Source: Pseudomonas sp. Irchel 3H7 (lineage in GTDB: Bacteria; Pseudomonadota; Gammaproteobacteria; Pseudomonadales; Pseudomonadaceae). Taken from it: a stretch of DNA of 64,000 nucleotides. A program made the position numbers and the translations under genes. How positions within the stretch are numbered: the stretch's first letter is position 1; each line of letters begins with the position of its first letter. Under the pieces are notes generated by a model. It was given only the letters and a program-made list of their open reading frames with translations, had not been told where the DNA came from and ran no database searches. The DNA is taken from contig NZ_FYEA01000006.1 of assembly GCF_900187605.1 (NCBI RefSeq), positions 248,001-312,000 of the forward strand, in the 5' to 3' direction. Below, piece after piece: positions 32,183-41,147 of this stretch.

Positions 32183-32884
32183 TTAAGAACCAAGCACCTT
32201 GTAGCCGAGGATCTCCGTCATGATCTCCTCCGCATCAATGCTGTCACCCTCAAAGCCTTCCGGCAGCTCTCCTTTGTACTCAAACTCTGAGAGCTTTGTC
32301 ATTTCAACGGTTTTCACCGTTGTAGCCTCACCTGGTTTCGTCCACAGCGCATAACAGCTGTGCCCGTCCGGATGATGGCGCGACTCGTAAGCAATGCCGT
32401 CGAATGGGTTACCTGGCAATCGCGCCACCGCCCCAACAATTTCTTGGGTCAGGGAGTAGTCGAGACCAGAAACCTCATCCACGGTTCGGGCTAGCTTGGA
32501 CAGGCAAGGCTTTAGATCCAGGAGCGTCAAGTCCCGGTTCATTTCCACTACGCACATGTCTCTTGATTCGAGATCTGTGACGTTGATGAAAATACCTGTC
32601 CCTTTCTTGTCCTTCGGTCGAAGTCGTCCAAAGGTCTCGGCCAGCGCTCCGCTAGGGTGTTGAGCCCCATACCAAATCCCAATTTCTTCCTCGGGATCAT
32701 TATATCGACCCAATTCTTTGGGCCGTTTAGGACATCCGTAGTACTCGGCATTATCATGCCCGGTGCCCTGTACTCGATAGGAATGTGAGCTTTGCTTAAC
32801 CTTTTTTGGGGTCAGCTTTCCTTTAGAGTGCAACTCTTGAATCAGTTGTGCAGTCGTCTTATTGTCGTCGTCGGTTGTTCCCAT
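32183..32884 (-). CDS. RES-domain protein (NAD+ phosphorylase-type toxin)
   Basis: 233 residues. The RES pattern is visible from about residue 35: SYRVQG with the first Arg, GRYNDPEEEIGIWYGAQ with the Tyr, and ALAETFGRL with the Glu, which are the R-Y-E residues of the family. Later FDGIAYESRHHPDG and YALW follow the family ending. RES proteins degrade NAD+ and are countered by antitoxins with an Xre/ParS-like domain. Here the only candidate antitoxin is the convergent HTH gene. The N-terminal 30 residues (TTAQLIQELHSKG) are an extension. GGAG nine bases before the ATG. Confidence 0.8.
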   Translation of the reverse strand: MGTTDDDNKTTAQLIQELHSKGKLTPKKVKQSSHSYRVQGTGHDNAEYYGCPKRPKELGRYNDPEEEIGIWYGAQHPSGALAETFGRLRPKDKKGTGIFINVTDLESRDMCVVEMNRDLTLLDLKPCLSKLARTVDEVSGLDYSLTQEIVGAVARLPGNPFDGIAYESRHHPDGHSCYALWTKPGEATTVKTVEMTKLSEFEYKGELPEGFEGDSIDAEEIMTEILGYKVLGS

Positions 32885-33663
32885 TATTTGTAACTCCGTT
32901 AATGAAGGGTTTGGTCATAAGTTCACCATCTTGGTTGCTTACGAAAGATAACGCTGGAGAACCAGCGACGTTCGACACCCGTCGAACGCAGGCGGATCTT
33001 AGCAGAGGTGAAGTGACGGCACAAAAGTAGTTTTTCGCTGGGGTGACGGGTGCGCGGGAAACAACAATTTGACGATGATTAACGGGTTGTGGTGGTTGTT
33101 GTGAGTGCAAGAAATAAATGTGAAATGATACTTTTTTGATGATCTGATCTATTTGTATGAGTGTATGAGTGTATGAGTGTATGAGTGTATGAGTGTATGA
33201 GTGTATGAGTGTATGAATGTATGCGTGGTTGCTTGACGCATAATTAGGACGCGGGTGTGTCGTGTCAAACTCATTTGGCAGGGCGGGTGGGGACGGTGAT
33301 ACCGTAAGTCTCGATTTCTTGTCTTAAAATCTTCTTTATCTGAAATCGCAGCCAGACAGCTCACATCAACCCAGATGTTTGCGGTTGGGATGCAAGTTTT
33401 GCGTGTATACGGAGATTAGGGCAACAGGTTGAATCAATGTGGGGCCGAATTAGAGGTAATTGGCATGAAGCAGAGGCTGAGATAGGCACCTAAATGGGCG
33501 CCGAGAGGTGTCGTGAGGGGTAAAGAACTCTGCGGTCGTGGATAGAAAATCGGCCATGGCAAGCATGTCGCGAATATATATCTTTTTAATACATATCGGG
33601 ACGATTGCTGGTTAAACGGTGGGGGATGGTGCTCGAAAACGAATATCTTTTGAATTTTTCGAT
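32885..33663. other. Intergenic stretch with octanucleotide repeat
   Basis: About 780 bases. It contains the GTATGAGT repeat array at 33155-33226 and otherwise only short frames. The minus-strand frame 33149-33364 is a translation of the repeat and is not real. The RES promoter should be in its left part. Confidence 0.5.
33155..33226. repeat. Tandem octanucleotide repeat (GTATGAGT)
   Basis: Seven perfect copies of GTATGAGT (33155-33210) are followed by GTATGAAT and GTATGCGT. The unit length is not a multiple of three and lies outside coding sequence, 270 bases upstream of the RES gene start. Slippage would change spacing between neighbouring sites. Confidence 0.9.
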
Positions 33664-34545
33664 TCAGCGCCAAATAGTAGCTAGCAAACCAATCGCTAGT
33701 CCGGTAGCGGCGCTTGCCGCAATCCACCAGTTACTGATCAGGCCCGAATGCCAGACTTTAATTGCCAGCATACCGAAGCTGGCGATCCCGGTAACCCATT
33801 TAAAGCGCGTAGCGACTTGTGAGACGCGACCGACAGCCATACAAGTAACGATAAGAATTGTCTGTAAAGGAATCGGTAGTTTTCGAAATGTTCTTCCGAA
33901 TTTTGTCACTTCGTAGCAGCGATGGTAAGAATTTATCCCGTAATAACTCACCGGGTAGAGGGCGACTTTTAGAATTTTGAGTTTGAAGGCGAGTTCAATT
34001 GAGTTATTACGCCGGAATCTCCACGTTCTCGCGACGTCTTGTTCATAGTGTGACGCCTTCAGTTCCATCGGTGAGTCGCAGTCAAACAAAACTTCACAAC
34101 CCATTATGCGATTTGCTTCGCTATCCAGACGCGAGTGATGATGCTCCGACAATCCGTCTCCGTGTTCTATCATATCAATACTACAGGCTATCAGGTGCTG
34201 TCTCATCCAGATTCTAAATTCACGGTTTACTTTTGGCATCGGTCTGGGATTTCTTGGTTTGTAGGTTCGGTATTGTAATGCTGAGAAAATAATCTTTTTT
34301 GTTTGCTGAATACTACTGGGTTTTCCTGTTTTCAGAGGACGGGTTTGGAACTGTGGCATCTGTCTCGCACGGCTCGGTGGTAGGGTTAGGTTTACGTAGG
34401 TACCTAAGCCTTCGATAATAAGTTGAGTATCAAAAAATCTGAGATTATGAAGATTCACTACCGTTCGCGTTGCTCCATGGCAAAGGTCGCAACGGCTTTG
34501 CTGAGCCCATTTTTGGGAAGTGCTGCTGCTCACACTATCAGACAA
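33664..34545 (-). CDS. Hypothetical membrane-anchored protein
   Basis: The open frame gives up to 293 residues, but no start has a good ribosome binding site; internal ATGs at 34359 and 34239 would give 231 and 191 residues. The last 75 residues hold two or three hydrophobic segments (TILIVTCMAVG, WWIAASAATGLAIGLLA), so the C terminus is in the membrane. The preceding part is soluble, rich in His/Arg (HGDGLSEHHHSRLD). No family recognised. It is divergent from the HNH gene; whether the two work together is unknown. Confidence 0.5.
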   Translation of the reverse strand: MSDSVSSSTSQKWAQQSRCDLCHGATRTVVNLHNLRFFDTQLIIEGLGTYVNLTLPPSRARQMPQFQTRPLKTGKPSSIQQTKKIIFSALQYRTYKPRNPRPMPKVNREFRIWMRQHLIACSIDMIEHGDGLSEHHHSRLDSEANRIMGCEVLFDCDSPMELKASHYEQDVARTWRFRRNNSIELAFKLKILKVALYPVSYYGINSYHRCYEVTKFGRTFRKLPIPLQTILIVTCMAVGRVSQVATRFKWVTGIASFGMLAIKVWHSGLISNWWIAASAATGLAIGLLATIWR

Positions 34546-34600
34546 AAGATGTTCGCGGATAGACTTGCAGCGACTTCGGCATTTAGTAGGTATCTAATCG

Positions 34601-36130
34601 ATGGCTCGCGATGATTTTTCTGCCAGCGTTGTAAGGAAGCTAAGGGACAGGGTTGCGCATCGGTGTTCGAAGCCAAACTGCAGAGTGCCAACGTCGGCTC
34701 CTCAAGATGAAGATGGCGTGACGAATGTTGGAAAAGCTGCCCATATTTGTGCCGCTTCCCCTGGAGGGCCTCGCTATGACTCAGGCATGACCAGCAACGA
34801 GCGAAAGGCTTTTTCCAATGGTATCTGGTTATGCGCGATTCATGCAGATGAGATCGATCGCGACGTCAATACCCATACCGTGGAGCTGCTCAAAAGCTGG
34901 AAAAGGCAGGCCGAGGCCGCTACGAAAACCGAGCTTGGACAACAGCTGCCTAAAGCGACCGATGCGACCGACCTGTTAGCCATGACGCTAAGTGGAATGC
35001 CGAAGAAATTTCTTCCAAATGCAATACGCCAAGTCCATACGGCTTCAGCAAATGTACTGGCAGCGGCCGACCCTCGTTTCGATGTGGTAAGCAAATACGA
35101 TCCTTTGTATGGAACGGCTTTTCAGGTCAATGCCAAGGAAAATGTTCAGATCTTCATGACGGTCGGTGGAAAAGATGCCCAGATCGCGGCAACCGGCTAC
35201 ACAGCCCTTTTTGAAAATGGACGTGCGTTTGAGCTCGATGCGAAAAATATCGAATTCCAAGGATCTACGTTATTCGAACTGATTAAAGAACTGCTAAGCG
35301 GAAATGAAGGCAAGGTAAGTTTTTTTCGACCATCCACTGCGGTAGTCATCAAACTGTCTGCAACAGATCCAGTGACTAATAGAAAGATTAACTTGGATGA
35401 CATCCCGGGATCGATAACTTCCGGCACCCAATCGTACTGCCTACAGGGCGTATCGATGAAAGGGATGATAACTTTGACGGCCGATGTGAGCCATAATGGC
35501 GAAAGCTCCAAGGTTAATTTTAACATCAATACAGAAAGCTGGAATGGTCGCGAGGTTTCTCAGCTTCCTTGGTTCAACAAAATAGCGACCTTTATCGAGG
35601 CGATTGTAGAGAAGTGGGAACTTGATTTGAGTGTGGAGATTGACGGGGAGCCATCTGCTGGTATGGCGCTGAACCTTATTCCCGAATACCTTGTGCCCCT
35701 TTCGTATGCACTTTCATATATTCACAAGGCCAGAGAGCTGTCTAGTTTTCTGCAGAAGCCGATATTTTTTGATGCGCGCTTCCGTCTAGCTGAACAATCC
35801 AACGAAGAACTAGCAACCAGTGTCGCGATGATAGATGGGTATTATCTTGACTTGAATAACATTATCTTTCCCATCAGCGGGAGATGTGTCGTTAATGGCC
35901 CGGATATTGGTAAATTGATCGGGAATCAGTATGAGTTTGATCACTATGAGGCCATAGAGCGTAAACAGGTTGAGATTTTTGGTCAGCGTCTCCAGCTACC
36001 TCCGATACGCAGGGTTGTGAAGAACGGTGCAATGGAACTGTTCAGCTGGGAAGACGGGCAGGGAGTCGTTCGAATACATCACCGGCCCGGTATTTCAGTT
36101 TTTAGTCATTATATAACAGACAATAGCTGA
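34601..36130 (+). CDS. HNH-type nuclease-like protein
   Basis: 509 residues. The N-terminal 90 residues form an HNH-like metal finger: C22 and C27 (HRCSKPNC), H48 in AAHICAA, G55-G56-P57-R58, N73 in SNGIWLC with C78, and H81. This matches the HNH group with the AHI-GGPR-NGIWLC-xxH pattern found at the start of bacterial conflict proteins. The rest (about 100-509) is a long beta-rich domain (FQVNAKENVQIFMTVGG, LNNIIFPISGRC) of unknown family, perhaps a sensor. Start has little Shine-Dalgarno. No partner gene follows, so it may act alone or with the divergent membrane protein. Confidence 0.74.
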   Translation: MARDDFSASVVRKLRDRVAHRCSKPNCRVPTSAPQDEDGVTNVGKAAHICAASPGGPRYDSGMTSNERKAFSNGIWLCAIHADEIDRDVNTHTVELLKSWKRQAEAATKTELGQQLPKATDATDLLAMTLSGMPKKFLPNAIRQVHTASANVLAAADPRFDVVSKYDPLYGTAFQVNAKENVQIFMTVGGKDAQIAATGYTALFENGRAFELDAKNIEFQGSTLFELIKELLSGNEGKVSFFRPSTAVVIKLSATDPVTNRKINLDDIPGSITSGTQSYCLQGVSMKGMITLTADVSHNGESSKVNFNINTESWNGREVSQLPWFNKIATFIEAIVEKWELDLSVEIDGEPSAGMALNLIPEYLVPLSYALSYIHKARELSSFLQKPIFFDARFRLAEQSNEELATSVAMIDGYYLDLNNIIFPISGRCVVNGPDIGKLIGNQYEFDHYEAIERKQVEIFGQRLQLPPIRRVVKNGAMELFSWEDGQGVVRIHHRPGISVFSHYITDNS

Positions 36131-37681
36131 CTTTCTGATTCCACGATCATAGGGGGTGATCAGCTGGGTGGCGGAGGGGGTCGAGCTGGGAACATGCATA
36201 GCCGACGAGGCATCGAGTACTAAGCCTTGTTCTTTTCGCATATACACGGGCAGCAAAGCTGCTCGGCAAACCAAATGTTGATTTCGGCATCCCTGCTAGG
36301 CGCGCAAAACTCAAGGGTGGGCCAGTAATTATGATCTACTTTATAATCCAGATTTTAGCTGGATGCTGCCACTCCTTGTAAATAATGCTCAAAGCAATGT
36401 ACATCCGTTATTTCCAATCGAACGTCGACAGCATATGCGTGGGTGAGCACGCAGGAAAATCCAAATTCAGGAGGAGTGCACTGTAGGGCTCGACTACTAC
36501 CGGAGTAAATTTCGGGTCGTATTCATTTGCCGCGTTAAGCTCATCATATAGCTAGAGTACGCTAATAAAGTGCTTTCCTGTTTAAAAAGAGTTGAGGTGC
36601 TGAGTGCCTTTTGTAGATCAAATTACTTTGAAGCTGATTTTTAGGTGGGGCATAGAAGTTCTCTTTTTATTTATGATAATTATGAGGGTGTCAATCACCT
36701 CACCTGTCTGACCTATGTTTGTTCTACATCAGCGGATGCGGTAGGCGTGTGTTGTCTTGCATTTGATTGAGGCGTTGCATAGCTTTTGAGTAAAGCCTTT
36801 GGGGGAAAACTGGAGTACTCGTTGCGTATCGCCCAATCTACCGATCCTGAGCCGCAGCAATCCAGTGTTGCATTTCGATCCACTCGTCGGAGGAACGAGC
36901 GCTCCAGGCGGTGTTTGAGGCAGAAGGAATGGGGCGTAGATATCAGGAGAACGTTAAGATCCACGGGGTGGACGCGACCCCTATCGTTTGCGCCTTGAGC
37001 AGCCTGCCTGTCTGCGAGCCTGTAGGAATCGTTGCACGAGCAATGAAATATTCACTTGAGACCGTCCGGTTCTATTCATGCTTTGCGACCCTTGAAGGAG
37101 ATCGAGTCGAGCGGATCTCAAGCCCATTGAGACAATCGCTTACTCAGACTTGGGCGGAGAATTCGCACTGGAAAGAGCGATGGGATATTTGGTGGAACTT
37201 GGATTGTGTGTTGATTGCTCAACAAGAACTCCAGATTTTCTGGCGCTGGCTCGGGACATATCCCTACCTCGTACAATATTCAACCAACGCGACACCCTCA
37301 CCGTCGACGATGCTCTCACGCCTCACGGTATTCTCCCGCTTTATAGGTTGGTGGTGGCGGTCAATTGCCAAGGCTGTTGGCTTAGTCTTGGGGATGCGCT
37401 GGCTCGTCGTTGCGCAATTTTGGTTGGCAATCTGGTCAGGCCTGTTTGTGATTGCTGCGGATGATTGTTTGAGCTGGCGTTGGTCTCGGCGTTCGAAGAA
37501 GCACGGGAGGAAAGATGGCTGAGAAATGGATTTATGATCGTTTTTTGGGATTAATCCCACGCGACACATCAATCGTCTTTGGGGCATCAACGCGTCGGAT
37601 GAGGATCTAGCTATAAATATTTTGCTAAAAAGCGAATTTTCTTTCACTCAAAATAGTATGTTTTTTTGAGTATGGTTACTA
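36131..37681. other. 1.5-kb stretch without convincing genes, at the edge of the accessory region
   Basis: Several open frames exist, including 36911-37522 plus, with a hydrophobic C-terminal half and an ATG overlapping its stop (ATGGCTGA), followed by a 31-codon frame. No start has a good ribosome binding site, and none shows a family pattern. A palindrome ACTCAAAA/TTTTGAGT lies at 37646-37671, which may be a terminator. The stretch reads like decayed mobile-element sequence, but no transposase or integrase is recognisable. Confidence 0.45.
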
Positions 37682-37915
37682 TCATGAGATGCCCGGTTTA
37701 AAAGGGCTGTATGGAAGATAGTATGGGGAGTGCGGTGCTTGCTTGTACTCGGCGTTCTCCGAGCGATCGCCCTGAGCCGCCGCCTCGCTGACCGATTGCG
37801 TCACTTGCGGGCGGCGCACATGCCACAACTCATGGAATTCGGCACGCATCCGCGCTTCACCTTCGGGGGTGATCAGCGCGGTGCCGGCAGTGCGGGGAGG
37901 GCGATAACGGCTCAT
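37682..37915 (-). pseudogene. greB: Truncated greB (second subtype), cut at the accessory-region junction
   Basis: The minus-strand frame starts like GreB of fluorescent pseudomonads: a Pro/Arg-rich N terminus, [19 protein letters not shown], then [10 protein letters not shown]. At about 37745 the homology stops in the middle of the coiled-coil tip, and 20 unrelated residues follow before a stop. The FKBP-like half and most of the second helix are missing, and no matching remainder is visible elsewhere in the window. The 77-residue product could not cleave RNA. An intact GreB of another subtype is at 17459-17971. The break coincides with the change from accessory to core sequence. Confidence 0.85.
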
Positions 37916-37949
37916 GGCAACTTCTTGTGATTAAGACCGCTTGAGTCTA

Positions 37950-40457
37950 TCAACCCTCACGCAACACTGTCAGTGGACTTGCATTGAGTGCCCGGCGCGT
38001 TCCGAACACGCCGGCTCCCCCAATCAACGCCGCGCCAATCAACGGCAGCACCAGCAACCATGGATGCGGGTGCCACGGTAGATCGAACGCGTAGCGATAC
38101 AAAACCAGACTCACCACTTCCGAACCGATCGCTGCGAGCAAACCGCTGACCGCACCGAGCAAACCGAACTCGATACGCCGCGCCTTGATCAGCAACTGCC
38201 GCTCCGCACCCAACGCACGCAACAGCGCACCTTGGCGAATACGTTCATCGAGCGTCGCCTGCAAGCCGGAAAACAGCACGGCCATTCCCGCTGCCAAAAC
38301 AAACAACAATACATATTCCACGGCCAGGGTGACTTGGGCGAGGATGCTGCGCAGTTGTTCCAGCAGCGCTTCGACCTGAAGAATGGTCACAGCGGGAAAG
38401 GTTCGCGACAGTTCGACGATCTGCTGATCATGACCGGGGGCCAGATAGAAGCTGGTCAGGTAAGTCGCCGGCAAGTCCTTCAATGTGCCGGGCTGGAAGA
38501 TCATGAAGAAGTTCGGCTGGAAGTTGTCCCAGTTGATTTCGCGCAGGCTGGTGACCTTCGCCTCGCGATTGACCCCGCCGACACTGAACACCATGTGGTC
38601 GCCGAGTTTGAGCTGGAGGCTTTCGGCGACTTTGCCTTCCACCGATACGCCGGGAACATCGTCGGTCGGCTGATCTTTCCACCACTCACCGGCAGTGAGC
38701 TTGTTGCCCGCCGGTAAATCAGCGGCCCAGGTCAGACTCAAATCTCTTTGAACCGCGCGGTCGCCCGCCGAATCCTTGCTGACGATTTGCTGCACGGCTT
38801 CGCCGTTGATGCTGATCAATCGTCCCGGTACCACCGGATACAGTGGCGCCGCTTGCGCGGACACCTTGATCAGGTGATCGGTGAAGGCCTGTTTGTCTGC
38901 CGGCAGAATGTTCAGGGCAAAGTAGTTCGGCGCGTTTTTCGGCAACTGGTTTTGCCAGGTGTCGAGCAGTTCGCCACGTAATAGAGCGATCAAGGCCATC
39001 GACAGCAGAATCAGACCGAATGCCAGCGATTGACCGGCCGCTGCCAAGGGATGGCGCAGCAACTGGCCCAGGCCCAAGCGCCATGGCAGCGAAGCTCGGG
39101 CGAGCATCCGCCGCAGGCTTTGCAGCAACAACAGCAGCAAACCACCCAAGACCAACGCGGCGACCACGCCACCGCCGAGCAGGGCGAATGTCAGCAGCAG
39201 ATCGAGGCTCAGGCGCCACATGATCAAACCGAGCGCACCCAACGCGGCGCCATAAACCATCCACGTGCTCGACGGGATCGGCAGCATGTCGCGGCGCAGC
39301 ACCCGCAGCGGCGGCACGCGACCCAATGCGGCCAGCGGCGGCAAGGCGAAACCGGCCAACGCCACCAGCCCGGTGCCGATCCCGGCGATGGCTGGAAACA
39401 GCCCGCCCGGGGGTACATCGCTTGGCAACAAATCATGCAGCAGCGCGAACAAACCCAGTTGCGCCAACCAGCCGAGCAATGCACCACTCAGTGCGGCGAG
39501 CAGCCCGAGCACGGTCAACTGCAAACTGAACAGCACCATGGTTTCCCGGCGCGAAAGACCAAGGCAACGCAACAACGCACTGGCATCGAAACGGCGACTG
39601 GCAAAACGGTTGGCCGATAACGCCACCGCGACACCGGCCAACAGCACGGCGACCAGACTGGCCATGTTCAGATAACGTTCGGCCTTGCCCAGTGCACCGC
39701 CAATCTGCCGGTTGCCATCGCGGGCATCCTGAATCCGCTGATTCGCAGCGAGCCCGGGTTTGATCAGTTGCCGATAGGTTTCCAGCGCCTGCGGTTCGCC
39801 GCGCCACAGTTCGCGGTAACTCACGCGGCTGCCGGGTTGCACGACACCGGTGGCGGCGAGGTCATCGAGGTTGATCATCACTCGCGGCGTGAGGCTGTAG
39901 AAGTTGCCGGCGCGATCCGGTTCGTAGGTCAGCACACGGGTCATTTTCAATGTCTTCATGCCGACATCGATGCTGTCGCCGATCTTCAGATCCAGTGCGG
40001 TCAGCAGGCGTGCTTCCACCCAGGCTTCGCCGGGTTGCGGTTCACCGCCGGGTTCTTCGGTGGCGAAGGGCGCTGGCGCACTCTTCAGTTCGCCGCGCAA
40101 CGGATAGGCGCGGTCGACGGCTTTGATGCTCGACAGCTGAATGCCGTTGTCGGTGGCGATGACGCTGGAGAATTCCACCACTTGCGCATGCTTCAGACGC
40201 AGCTCGGTGCCGCTTCTGATCTGTTCTTCGCGTGCTGGCGAACTTCCCTCAAGCACCAGGTCGGCGCCGAGGAACTCGGTCGCGCGCAGCATCATCGCGC
40301 CATTCAGTCGGGCACCGAAATAGCCGATGGCGGTACTCGCCGCTACTGCAACGACCAACGCGAAGAACAACACGCGCAATTCGCCGGCGCGGGCATCGCG
40401 CAGGAGTTGGCGTATAGCGAGACTGAACAGACGCAACAGCGGCAAACGTGCCATCAA
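37950..40457 (-). CDS. FtsX-like ABC transporter permease (YbbP type)
   Basis: 835 residues, the length of YbbP-like permeases with two FtsX domains. N-terminal helix, a periplasmic domain, FtsX helices (LVAVLLAGVAVALSANRFASRRF and following), and a C-terminal pair after a second periplasmic domain (LVEQLRSILAQVTLAVEY and following); about ten helices in total. It works with the ATPase encoded upstream, with the start codon of this gene overlapping the stop of the ATPase gene by four bases. YbbAP-type systems act in lipid or hydrophobic compound export; the cargo is uncertain. greB would normally follow. Confidence 0.9.
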   Translation of the reverse strand: MMARLPLLRLFSLAIRQLLRDARAGELRVLFFALVVAVAASTAIGYFGARLNGAMMLRATEFLGADLVLEGSSPAREEQIRSGTELRLKHAQVVEFSSVIATDNGIQLSSIKAVDRAYPLRGELKSAPAPFATEEPGGEPQPGEAWVEARLLTALDLKIGDSIDVGMKTLKMTRVLTYEPDRAGNFYSLTPRVMINLDDLAATGVVQPGSRVSYRELWRGEPQALETYRQLIKPGLAANQRIQDARDGNRQIGGALGKAERYLNMASLVAVLLAGVAVALSANRFASRRFDASALLRCLGLSRRETMVLFSLQLTVLGLLAALSGALLGWLAQLGLFALLHDLLPSDVPPGGLFPAIAGIGTGLVALAGFALPPLAALGRVPPLRVLRRDMLPIPSSTWMVYGAALGALGLIMWRLSLDLLLTFALLGGGVVAALVLGGLLLLLLQSLRRMLARASLPWRLGLGQLLRHPLAAAGQSLAFGLILLSMALIALLRGELLDTWQNQLPKNAPNYFALNILPADKQAFTDHLIKVSAQAAPLYPVVPGRLISINGEAVQQIVSKDSAGDRAVQRDLSLTWAADLPAGNKLTAGEWWKDQPTDDVPGVSVEGKVAESLQLKLGDHMVFSVGGVNREAKVTSLREINWDNFQPNFFMIFQPGTLKDLPATYLTSFYLAPGHDQQIVELSRTFPAVTILQVEALLEQLRSILAQVTLAVEYVLLFVLAAGMAVLFSGLQATLDERIRQGALLRALGAERQLLIKARRIEFGLLGAVSGLLAAIGSEVVSLVLYRYAFDLPWHPHPWLLVLPLIGAALIGGAGVFGTRRALNASPLTVLREG

Positions 40458-41137
40458 GGCTCCAGAGGGGCGACCAACAGCCCGGCTTCAAGACGGATCA
40501 GGCGCCGGCAGCGATGGGCCAGGCGTTCGTCGTGGGTCACCAGCACCAGGGTGGTGCCGCGTTCCTTGTTCAATTCGAAAAGCAGATCGCTGATGCGCTC
40601 ACCGGTGTGGCTGTCGAGGTTGCCGGTCGGTTCGTCGGCAAACAGCACATCGGGCTCGGCGGCAAACGCACGGGCGATCGCAACACGTTGTTGCTCACCA
40701 CCGGAGAGCTGGCGCGGCGAGTGCGTGAGGCGCTGGCCGAGTCCGACGCGCTGGAGCAATTCGATCGCGCGTTCACGGGCGTCTTTGCGGCCATCGAGTT
40801 CCAGCGGCAGCATGACGTTTTCCAGTGCGTTGAGGCTGTCGAGCAGTTGAAACGATTGAAAGACGAAACCCACGTGCTCGGCACGAATACGTGCGCGCTG
40901 GTCTTCATCGAGATTGCTCAGGCCCTGGCCGGCGAGAATGACTTCGCCACTGCTTGGCAGGTCGAGGCCGGCGAGCAGGCCGAGGAGGGTGGATTTGCCT
41001 GAACCGGATGCGCCGACGATGGCGAGGCTGTCGCCCTTGTTCAGTTCCAGGCTGAGTTCGTGCAGGATAGTCAGTTCACCTTCCGCGCTGGGAACCACTT
41101 TGCTGAGGTTCTTCGCGGTGAGAATGCTTGCGCCCAT
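40454..41137 (-). CDS. ybbA: ABC transporter ATP-binding protein, YbbA/LolD type
   Basis: ATG 41137 gives 227 residues. Walker A GASGSGKST at 42-50, Q-loop in FVFQSFQLLD, signature LSGGEQQRVAIARA, Walker B VLFADEPTGNLD, and the H-loop VTHD. It pairs with the FtsX-like permease downstream (four-base overlap). The longer open frame to 41434 runs into the divergent tesA gene and is not used. The start codon lies only 10 bases from the tesA start on the other strand, so the two divergent genes have overlapping control signals. Confidence 0.95.
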   Translation of the reverse strand: MGASILTAKNLSKVVPSAEGELTILHELSLELNKGDSLAIVGASGSGKSTLLGLLAGLDLPSSGEVILAGQGLSNLDEDQRARIRAEHVGFVFQSFQLLDSLNALENVMLPLELDGRKDARERAIELLQRVGLGQRLTHSPRQLSGGEQQRVAIARAFAAEPDVLFADEPTGNLDSHTGERISDLLFELNKERGTTLVLVTHDERLAHRCRRLIRLEAGLLVAPLEP

Positions 41138-41147
41138 GGAGAATCCG

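Noticed and set aside
33155..33226. CRISPR array
   Set aside because: Units are 8 bases with no spacers; no cas genes nearby.
33149..33364. Minus-strand frame with HTLIHSYT repeats
   Set aside because: It is only the translation of the octanucleotide array.
36911..37522. 203-codon frame with hydrophobic C terminus
   Set aside because: No ribosome binding site or family match; a competing frame at 37150-37464 is equally open. Kept only as a note in the gene-poor edge.
39030..39620. Plus-strand frame of 196 codons, Gln/Pro-rich
   Set aside because: Antisense to the FtsX-like permease gene; composition is that of a GC-rich shadow.
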